This document shows positions 57,200-64,000 of a stretch of 64,000 bases of DNA, in pieces. The notes under the pieces were generated by a model that was not told where the DNA came from, did not search any database, and worked only from the letters and a program-made list of their open reading frames with translations. The DNA lies in contig NW_023503375.1 in NCBI RefSeq assembly GCF_014529535.1, positions 5,290,491 through 5,354,490 on the forward strand, read 5' to 3'. The DNA comes from Bradysia coprophila. Its lineage: Eukaryota; Arthropoda; Insecta; Diptera; Sciaridae. A program made the position numbers and the translations under genes. Numbering within the stretch: position 1 is the stretch's first letter; the number at the start of each line of letters is the position of its first letter.

Positions 57200-58420
57200 C
57201 TTTTGCTTTAAATTTTTAGGACACCAACCGTTAAGGAATTAGATCTTCTCCAATTAGAATATGTTGAAAGGATCGCCTACAATTTATGTCAGAATTGTCA
57301 GAATTTTCGGTGGAATTGTCACAAAAGACATTATACCTTTTTTCTCAACAGCACTAAGAAAAAAGATTTAAAAATCAACATAGACTGCCACAGCGTCCCA
57401 TACGAGAAATACAAGGGTGGCAATTATTAAAGACTACTTGAAGACAAAGTGACGTTTTCAATTCTTTTTTGCCAGTGCGAACAATGAACATTTGAGTGAA
57501 GCCCGAAGTCCGAAGATCGTTTTATTTTTGTATTAAAGGCAATGAATGGCTTTTTACAAATTTTCTTCATAGAATGCCGAAAAGGCTTTTCAAGCAAGTG
57601 TGACCGCACTTACGAGAGAAATAGTTATTTTCTTAACTCAGTGACGAAAAGTGAATATTTGGTTTCCTTTTTGGAGGAATTCTCAAGGCAACTGTTTGAT
57701 AAATGCTTTATAAAACACACTGTGTATATTGTCACATTCGTCATGCCTCCTCGGATGACAATGTACGTTCATTAAGCACTTCGGCACTGGTAAGAAAACA
57801 AATTTCACTTCAGTGACATAAAAGCTATTATGTAACGCAAAACGGAAAAGCTGAAATCATTATTGAGCTTCTCGAAACGTTACAGTCAATCAATGAGATT
57901 GGAATTGAGGCAGACAATCGATGATTAAACAAACGAAATAAAGACTTTGAGAGCACAAAGTGTTCTCCAAAATATCTCGAATCTAATCATTTTCACGATT
58001 GACTCCTCTGAATGGCTTTTGTGATGATAGAGCCATCATATCTCATGTCTTATAATTTTTGAAGGAAAAAAACGGCCCCAGATTGATTAAGATTGCAGCA
58101 GAGTAGAATTTATCGAATAACGATTTCAGATTGATTTACTTTTATCGCAAGTGTCCAATTTTGTGGTAGATTCTACAGCGAATTGCTCGTACAGGAAATT
58201 TGATTATTTTTAGTCCAAAGTAGAAATCGAGATAAAGAGATAGACAATCGACGGTTGGGAATGATTGACTTGGAACTAAAACACGATTGTTTAGGATCAA
58301 CCATCATAGTGTCATCAGAGTAATATTCAGTGGTGCATTGTTCTCCCAAACATCTCATTAATAATTTAATAGAATAGTTGTGTTGTATAAGATTGAACTA
58401 TTCAGATACAGTCGACGTTA
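57200..58420. other. No gene seen
   Basis: AT-rich spacer without recognisable frames. A fragment of the GCAGTGAAATTT-type MITE (TTTGCTTCAGCTGTTTTTGA) follows near 58438. Confidence 0.4.
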
Positions 58421-58914
58421 GTGAAGCTTCGGCATGATTTTGCTTCAGCTGTTTTTGAGCTGGATGAGTTGACAGCTGTCAGCTGTGATCGTTTCGTTTT
58501 TGATCATTCTGTTAAAGCTGACATATCAAAACAATCAAATTGATTTTAATGATCACAGTAGTTTTACCGAAGAAAGATATTCATTCAAAATTGTGCATTT
58601 GAGAGATTCAGTTTATTAAATTATTCTTTTCTAAATCTGTATTTTATTCGAAGTGGAGTCCATACACACTCTGTCCACTCATACAAACAAAAGTGTCTAT
58701 AAGTCTTTATAAAGGTGAAACGGTGCGTATAGATAAACAGCTGAATGAAGCAAATACATGTCTAAATTCATCTGACGTTTACTGGGAATTTACCGGAAAT
58801 TATGATAAATCTACTGGGATTATTTTTTGCCGACTTTCACTTGAGGGACGCATTTTGTTTCAGCTGATCCACTCATGCAAACGTAGACGTAAAACTATAT
58901 GGCCGATGCTATAT

Positions 58915-59310
58915 TGGTACCCGGGTACAAATAGCCAAACAACACAGGCAATGCTATTTGTACCCTAATGAGGAAATCCGGTGCTATAAAAAGGGTCTTT
59001 TATTGGAGCAAAGAAAGGAATTTCTTAGAAATGAGATCGCTTCAGCAAAAATAAATGAAATTATTTTTAAGACACATCGATGCTTAGCTAAAATTGTAGC
59101 CTACAATATCGTGTCTTATGTGGAATATATTAATAATAACAACCGCCGTGTTGTTTGGCTATTTGCAACCGGGTACAAGGAGCAATCGCCGTGTCATTCA
59201 TTCATTCATTCATTTATTTATTGTTCATTTTCAGTCGACTTAATACAAGCGGACTTAACTTAGGTATCACAGGTAGGACTAGGTGTTGTTTGGCTATTTG
59301 CACCGGGGTG
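58915..59310. repeat. Repeat with inverted GGGTACAAATAGCCAAACAA blocks
   Basis: GGGTACAAATAGCCAAACAAC at 58922 (given in part), its inverse at ~59150-59179 (TTGTTTGGCTATTTGCAACC), and a third inverse copy at ~59287. Probably a non-autonomous element with a duplicated end. A (TTCA)n run lies at ~59197-59216. Confidence 0.5.
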
Positions 59311-59819
59311 CAATTAGTCACTCCGAACCTATATTTGTTTGTATGTGTTGATTAGCTGAAACGAACGTCACTTATTTCAAAGTCGCCCACTGTAATATTC
59401 AAATGAAAGTTTTCAGGAAATTTTGGAAATTTATAGGAAAATCAAAGAAAATGTGGGAAAATGTTTTCCCAAAAATAGTCCCTGGAAGTATCACAAGTGA
59501 GCTGATTTTTCTTAGCTTCACGAGTTACAACAACGTTGTTTTCAGGATACAGTTCTATAACTACACCAACCATTGGAAGTATCCTTTGGATTACCTTCAC
59601 AAAAACAATGTACAACCTTGTGAGATAACGCACGGCAACATCTGTAAATTGTATTTTCCACTACTATCACGGCAATTCACTCATCCGCAATATGAAGATT
59701 TTAATCAATCAAAAATCCTCCTTTCTTTGTCATCTTTGAGTTTTCCCTATCTAAATTACACCGCTCTCGGTTTTTCATTTTACAATGCAATAACAGCAGA
59801 CTATAGCACTTGACTCAAG

Positions 59820-61800
59820 ATAACTTTTTGTACGAATCGGTTGCATAACAACAATTCAGTAGTTGAGTTGAGCAATATTTTTTTTCGATTAATTTGATTC
59901 GCTCGTTAAATTAGCAACATCAACATTGTACGTCTATTCAAATAATACCGCACGTATACGTCAATACATCTCATTATTCGCTGATAAAGGACTTGCGTTC
60001 TGCAGCCTGTCATTGCCACAAAGGCTTTGTTTAACTTGCTGTTCCATTTGTTATTCGTTAAAAGTACTTCGCATTGCACGTGTGGATATAATAACGCATA
60101 CAAATGGTGCAATTAATGTCATTAAAAATTTAAATTCAAAATTAAATTATAGTTGAGCGCGTTAATTGTTGTGTTGCTGATGCATTGTTCTATTACAAAT
60201 GAACAATGAAAAGCTCGTTAAAATTTTGAATTTTTTATAATTTCATAATTTCATTTCAATTTTAAACCGCTTCTATACGAACAATACACACTATACTACG
60301 CACTCAACATCAAACGAGTTAGCCTTCTTCACTAATTCTTCGTTGCTTTTACTATTAAATCGTTAATATCGTCATATCGAAAAGTGTGGTCAAAGGAGTT
60401 GCGGGAAAGGTAGAGTTTATTGAAACAGACGATCTAACTATAGAATGTGCTACTTATTTTCACGCATTGTCAACTGACGTATCAACGATTTTTAGTATCA
60501 TCTCACCGTATGTAATGACGCCATTACGTATATGAAGCATGTAGTAGTTATTTTCCTAACGCATTCGAATTCGCTAAAATATTATCTGTAGCACAAGTTG
60601 GAAAACATCGTTTTTCCTAAAAAAATTTGAAAATACGCGAGGAAGTCGCAATATTTTAATAATAGTTACGAAGACTACCTTATGTTTATGCGGAATTACT
60701 TATTTATCTACCAAGATAGGTATTATTAACGCCAGCAATACTAAGAACCATCTTGAACCGTTTTTGTATAAATTCTGTGAAAAATTAAAAAAATATGGTT
60801 TTTCTCGTACCATTTTCTACACACTAGAAGGTCATCGAATCTGCAACCCGGTGAATCTTTACGTCGAGTCTATATTCGTTTGAAAGCTCTTGAAATTCCC
60901 TTTAAAATGAGCTACGACACGACTATATTCCTTTCCAGTCACAAATTTTAGAAAGCTTTAAATCCAGAAAAATTCTGAAAAAGTCATGGTCGGGAGCACT
61001 TTTTGTAATTGTTCAACGGTGACTCAAATTTTTTTAAATTTTAAAGTATGCCAAATTGAAGCCACGGTCTCTACGATTAATTATCATATACACTTATACA
61101 TATACAGAGGTGCGCATGGGAGTTTCGAACTTCAAATTTTTTTTTTTGTATTTTCGTGTTCAGTGGACCATTCTGCATCGAACCTACCCGCAAGCCTTAA
61201 AAAATTAAAAAAAGGTTGCAAAACGCTACACCCTATTGTCTATAGGGGTGAAATAGTTACATGCACAGACGTAGTAGTGGTAAAACCGTATAAAGACGTA
61301 TTACAAATATTGTTTACATGAACTGAAAAACAGCTGAGCCAATTCATGACTAAATTCCATTGACGTCCACCGTACAATGTAATTTTTGATCACTTAGTTT
61401 GATTGGTTTTTTTTTAACCTCGAACGCTTAATACTTAACGTTTCCCCAGCAATGTACCGATATGGCCAATAATGGTTCAATTTTATCAGTCCTTGCATAT
61501 TAATATCGCACCGATATGTGTTGAATGAAAAATCAGAGCAACAAGTGTACAACATCTGTTCATCTGATTACGATTTTATTTTGTGCTCAGTTTCAGTGCC
61601 GTATCTTAATCTTAAGAAGTCTTATACGAATGATGTAACAGTCAACCGATAACTTCTAATCGTTAAAAGTCCAATTTGTCCCAATCGAAATCGAAATTGG
61701 TTATCGCAGCGGTTTCTGATTGTGGCTAACAATCGGTTACATAAATAATTAACAAATAAAGTGCTTCTCTTCAGTAAAGGAGAAACCTTGACTCGAGCAA
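59820..61800. other. No gene seen; repeat fragments at 60.55 and 61.3 kb
   Basis: 60548-60675 is a diverged CCTAAC-type repeat (TTATTTTCCTAACGCATTCG to GAGGAAGTCGC). 61255-61370 matches half of the GCAGTGAAATTT-type MITE (GGTAAAACCGTATAAAGACG, CTGAAAAACAGCTGAG). The rest is unremarkable upstream DNA of the S28 gene. Confidence 0.45.
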
Positions 61801-61821
61801 GTAAGGGTATAGGGAATAAGA

Positions 61822-63892
61822 ATGAATTTGTTAATCGTAATTGCGTTTGCCACATCGGCAATATTTGCTGTGAGTGCTGTTGAATACCAAAAACTGGGAT
61901 CGACACCATGGGAGGAACGACCCATCGAGACTATGAATCAATTCTACGAGGGAATATTCAGAGCCCGATTGGACCATTTCCGGCCACAAAATCAGGAAAG
62001 AGTTGAATTCGTAAGTGTTGCCATGCAATATAGACCAACAAAGTTTTCATTTCAATCCGTTTGATGTGGAAAACAGACCTACCACGTCAATGCAAACTTC
62101 TACAATCCAGAAGGTGGACCACTGTACATTTATCTGAAGGATTACCGCGATTACACAACCAGATGGATTGAAGACGGTTTGATGGTGGACATTGCTCAAG
62201 AAACTGGAGCTGCTGTATTGACCTTCGATCACCGTTACTTCGGTGTGAATCGTCCCACAGAGTAATGATTATCCGCTTCGATTTTGTCGGCTATTTTGCA
62301 ATTTTCTTTTATTTTCCGAACGTGTAGCACTGCATCCTTCGAAGATTTGGAATTCCTTTCAGTCGAGCAGATTCTTGCCGATGTTGCTGATTTTACCCGA
62401 TTTGTTCGTCAATATATTGGCAATGGTCGTTACACTCCAGTCGTTTTGTGGGGATCCGGTTTCGGAGGAGTCCTGTCGGTCTGGGCTAGAAGCCGTTATC
62501 CTCATCTCGTCGATGCCGCGTAAGAAAAGAATCAAAATTTTCCCGTTTCCAATAAAGACTTAGAATTTCTCATTCTCCGAAAATAGTTGGTCCTCAAGTG
62601 GACATATTCAACCTGAACTCGCTTCGTTCGGACCATACGACATCTTCGAATACACATTCATGATCCCCGATGACGACGGTTATTGCCGTGCATTGATTAA
62701 GAACGCCTACGACATTATTGCCTATCTCGTCATCAACGGCGAAGGTGAATATTTGAGCGAACGTATGAACCTTTGCACTCCAGTCGCGACTGACGATGAA
62801 GCTGATGTTGCATCCCTATACGAAAATACGATCAGAGCCGTACTCAGTTACATCAACGAATACCAGTGAGCGCATTGAGACCTTATCCGAAATGATTTTT
62901 CCTAACTTTGTTCACCAAAAAATCGTCTAGCTTCACTGGCGTACGATCATTCTGTAATGATATGGCCGCCATCCCTGGAGATCCGCTAAACTCCTTTGCC
63001 AGATGGGTACGATACGTTTATGGAGATCAGGAGTGTTTCGATCACAGCTACGACACCATGATCGAAAATACATCAAACACTACCTGGGGATCGTTCGGAA
63101 CTACAGAAGGAAGTAAGTGTCTCGTACTTTGTCGCCTTTCATGCGAAAAGCAATACACCAACGCACTGTCAGTGCGTTGAATACACTCGAATCCATGTGC
63201 TGGGCTGATAATATACGTTATCAGAACGGTCTTTACGGGTTATTGGGCGGCCACTCATATCTGATCACAATACTGATACGCATTGTCATGAATTTTAGGA
63301 CGTCAATGGTACTATTTGCAATGCACCCAAATCGGAGCATTCTTGTTGGCTGACAACAATACCTGGTTACCTGGTGTTGTGACATTGAATTATCATTTGG
63401 AGAAATGCGCAGATGTTTTCGGCGTCGAGTAAGATATTAATCTCTGGAAGTCGAAAATGATCCCAAGGGGAACTAACCCATTCCTCGCTTTGCAGATTCG
63501 AATATAACACATTGAGCGGTGCGTTCAACACCCTCATGCAAGAGTACAATCAAGCTATTTCAAACGTTGTTTACACGAACGGATACTTCGATCCATTCAG
63601 ATATTTCGGAAGACTTTACGATACATCCGGCCTTGGAACCGTTGTGAACATGGACTGTAAGTTTTTCGGGTGTTTATAGCGGAAAGGAATACGATTTGAG
63701 TAAAAATTTTAAATTCTTGCAGTCGCTGCAATGTCAGCCGATCTTAGTTCGCTATCACCTAACGATCCGATCTCAATCTACGAAGGAAAAGAAAGAGTCA
63801 GAGAATTAATTGAGAGATGGTCAGACATGAATCCACCACAACCACCACCAACAGGAACACTACCACCTCCAACATCACCAGCTGATGTGTAA
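61822..63892 (+). CDS. Secreted S28-family peptidase homologue, catalytic Ser and His missing, eight exons
   Basis: Exons 61822-62010, 62077-62261, 62328-62519, 62587-62865, 62931-63112, 63299-63428, 63496-63656 and 63723-63892 join in frame to 495 aa. A signal peptide begins at MNLLIVIAFATSAIFAVSA. It is a paralogue of 53520-55544: RLDHFRPQNQERVEF, GPLYIYLKDYRDY, RYPHLVDAAWSSSG, ARWVRYVYGDQECFD and YTNGYFDPFRYFG correspond segment by segment. The serine motif is again altered (GSGFGG, residues 167-172) and the histidine motif is FAAMSADL, while the NGxxDP aspartate stays. Two introns of the other copy (before GSGVGG and before GPYD) are absent here. The C-terminus is proline-rich (PPQPPPTGTLPPP). 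Both copies are open, so the altered sites appear to be maintained and not simple decay. Confidence 0.91.
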
Positions 63893-63971
63893 ATGAAAAA
63901 AAAAATAATATTTTTAATTAGAAATTTCACTTTGTCTCTTTGAGGCACGTGTGCAATGTGAATCAGTAAGC

Positions 63972-63977
63972 AATAAA
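63972..63977 (+). terminator. AATAAA poly(A) signal of the plus-strand S28 gene
   Basis: AATAAA about 80 nt after the stop codon at 63892, at the right edge of the window. Confidence 0.65.
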
Positions 63978-64000
63978 GGTTTACATTAAACAATTTTTGT

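Noticed and set aside
59403..59813. 136-codon open frame (MKVFRKFWKFIGKSKK..)
   Set aside because: No recognisable domain, AT-rich composition like the surrounding non-coding DNA, no splice partners or promoter seen. Could be a very young gene but is unsupported.

Overview
The window is a piece of an AT-rich animal genome, most likely an insect and probably a fly (Diptera). The evidence is an intact odorant receptor of the insect-only 7tm_6 family, short 58-96 bp GT-AG introns, Jockey- and RTE-clade retrotransposons, and a lipase of the kind expanded in insects. A nematoceran such as a fungus gnat is a guess; nothing here fixes the species. There is no bacterial-style operon, CRISPR array or rRNA.

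Layout. 1-2908 (minus) is a Jockey-clade non-LTR element. Its ORF2 runs off the left edge and its ORF1 (gag) carries one frameshift. From 3 to 23 kb there is no convincing cellular gene. That stretch is packed with non-coding repeats: a foldback element inside a satellite array (5.9-8.3 kb), a cluster of palindromes with GC-rich tips (10.8-14.6 kb), a 1.6 kb inverted repeat (16.4-18.1 kb), and a 145-bp satellite inside a dispersed repeat (19.6-22.2 kb) that is itself interrupted by a MITE. 23.5-25.0 kb holds a 5'-truncated RTE-type reverse transcriptase. 26.2-27.6 kb is a five-exon odorant receptor (plus). 31-37 kb is more foldback and satellite DNA. 38.6-39.9 kb is a four-exon secreted lipase (minus) with a TATA box.

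42.3-48.8 kb is a composite of mobile DNA. It contains a broken reverse transcriptase with a C-terminal nuclease-like domain, then a two-gene CACTA-like DNA transposon: a spliced RS-rich DUF4806-like gene on plus, convergent with a 632-aa Tnp2-like transposase on minus. 52.2-52.8 kb is a 39-bp satellite.

The right end has two secreted homologues of S28 serine carboxypeptidases (the PRSS16/PRCP family), at 53.5-55.5 kb (minus) and 61.8-63.9 kb (plus), pointing away from each other. In both, the catalytic serine and histidine positions are substituted, so they look like a pair of pseudo-peptidases. Between them lie two tRNA-derived SINEs and TTAA-flanked MITEs.

The cellular genes (receptor, lipase, two S28 homologues) show no obvious shared pathway. 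The lipase and S28 proteins are all secreted hydrolase folds. Exon boundaries were inferred by eye from reading frame, splice consensus and paralogue comparison. Repeat borders are approximate unless a target-site duplication is stated.
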